Position numbers and translations under genes: made by a program. A model generated the notes under the pieces. That model was not told where the DNA came from, did not search any database, and was given only the letters and a program-made list of their open reading frames with translations. A stretch of 64,000 nt of DNA from NCBI RefSeq assembly GCF_001517585.1, contig NZ_FBYC01000004.1:496001-560000 (forward strand), given 5' to 3'. Shown in pieces: positions 63,507-64,000 of the stretch. This DNA is from Roseibaca calidilacus. Lineage in GTDB: Bacteria; Pseudomonadota; Alphaproteobacteria; Rhodobacterales; Rhodobacteraceae. Each line of letters opens with the position of its first letter. Positions within the stretch are counted from its first letter, which is position 1.

Positions 63507-64000
63507 GTGCAGGAATCAAATTGGCATTATGAAGACGAGCCGGTCAACGGAGGAGCGGGCGGCGAAGTTTTCAAATCGATTTTCAACGGAAGCGGACTTG
63601 ACGCCGCGGGGCGACTGGCGCGCGAGGCGCTGCAAAACAGCGTCGATGCAGCACGTCCGGGTGAAACCGCGCAGGTCTCTTTGCAGATAAAGGTCTATGA
63701 GGAGGCCGATCTTGATCGCTTCTGGAACGCTGCAGGGTTGAGTGCACTTGCCAAACGCGTTGGCGTACTCGGCCTCCACCAGGCGAACGCCTTGGCCGAG
63801 AGGCCCGAAAAGCTTCGTGTTCTGCAGGTCGTCGATTCCGGAACGACAGGCTTGTCCGGAGACCCCACATCGCCCAGTTCGAAGATGCGAAAGCTGCTGA
63901 TGGAGATCGGCGGCAGCCAGAAGATCGCCGAGGGCGGCGCCTCGGGCGGTTCATATGGTTTCGGCAAGGCCGTCTACAGCGCTTCGTCGCGTATCGCTGT
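63507..64000 (+). CDS. GHKL ATPase (MORC/MutL-like), 5' part, cut by window end
   Basis: 164 residues visible from GTG 63507 (GGAAGG 11 bases upstream). The Bergerat-fold motifs are present: N-box Glu40-Asn44-Asp47 in REALQNSVDA, the ATP-lid start VVDSGTTGLSG with Asp110, and the glycine loop GGSYGFGKAV (147-156). This combination, beside vsr, fits the MORC/MutL-like ATPases of restriction-type systems (often with Z1 helicases further down). Histidine kinase is unlikely, since no upstream dimerisation domain exists. Confidence 0.8.
   Translation, partial: MQESNWHYEDEPVNGGAGGEVFKSIFNGSGLDAAGRLAREALQNSVDAARPGETAQVSLQIKVYEEADLDRFWNAAGLSALAKRVGVLGLHQANALAERPEKLRVLQVVDSGTTGLSGDPTSPSSKMRKLLMEIGGSQKIAEGGASGGSYGFGKAVYSASSRIA

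Larger units (their letters stand above)
49340..64000. mobile_element. Integrative element at tRNA-Arg(CCU), right end outside the window
   Basis: Inferred from the tRNA 3' fragment, the adjacent tyrosine recombinase with small accessory DNA-binding genes and a divergent repressor, the IS256 copy, the toxin-antitoxin pair, and a run of defence-like and unrecognised genes with lower and uneven GC. No core housekeeping gene occurs from here to the window end. The right boundary is not visible. Confidence 0.75.

Noticed and set aside
1-64000. CRISPR array
   Set aside because: No regularly spaced direct repeats of 25-40 bp with unique spacers were seen, and no cas gene is present.

Overview
The window is high-GC DNA from an alphaproteobacterium, almost certainly a member of the Rhodobacterales (Rhodobacteraceae). 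This rests on gene content: a 430-residue crotonyl-CoA carboxylase/reductase, a TIGR02186-type protein paired with a TauE/SafE exporter, DUF1127 small proteins, an alphaproteobacterial GAAC-N7-GAAC SOS box before recA, and the psuK-psuG pair. The genus cannot be fixed from sequence alone.

Positions 1 to about 49.3 kb are ordinary chromosome. In order they hold: the tail of an XRE regulator; a pair of M16 peptidase homologues; a phosphonate-type ABC transporter operon (phnD-phnC-phnE-phnE, minus strand) with a strong Pho-box array; an L,D-transpeptidase; the ltaE-pyrC-pyrE block; nfuA-tsaB-rimI; a BMP-type nucleoside/purine ABC importer; a TauE exporter with its partner; flavin reductase; an LpxD-family acyltransferase; dapE; rnr; ccr; a PlsB/PlsC-like acyltransferase; ndk; psuK-psuG; recA; alaS; truA; ppk2; a glycosyltransferase; the complete pstSCAB-phoU operon with its own candidate Pho box; and an EamA transporter. 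Phosphorus handling is a visible theme: two uptake systems under probable PhoB control plus a polyphosphate kinase.

At 49340-49386 lies only the 3' half of a tRNA-Arg(CCU) gene, directly followed by a tyrosine recombinase. I read this as the left attachment site of an integrative element that runs to the right and past the window end. The element carries an integration/regulation module (integrase, two small DNA-binding proteins, a divergent XRE repressor), a complete IS256-family insertion sequence with 8-bp target duplication, a HigBA toxin-antitoxin pair, several unrecognised genes of lower GC, and three candidate defence modules: (i) a HicA-like small protein translationally coupled to a 782-residue ankyrin-repeat protein; (ii) a SAM methyltransferase coupled to a HIT-PLD-SF2 helicase fusion; (iii) a Vsr-like endonuclease divergent from a small helical protein and a GHKL (MORC/MutL-like) ATPase cut by the window edge. 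The last two resemble known classes of restriction-like systems; the ankyrin/HicA-like pair is the best candidate for something not yet described.
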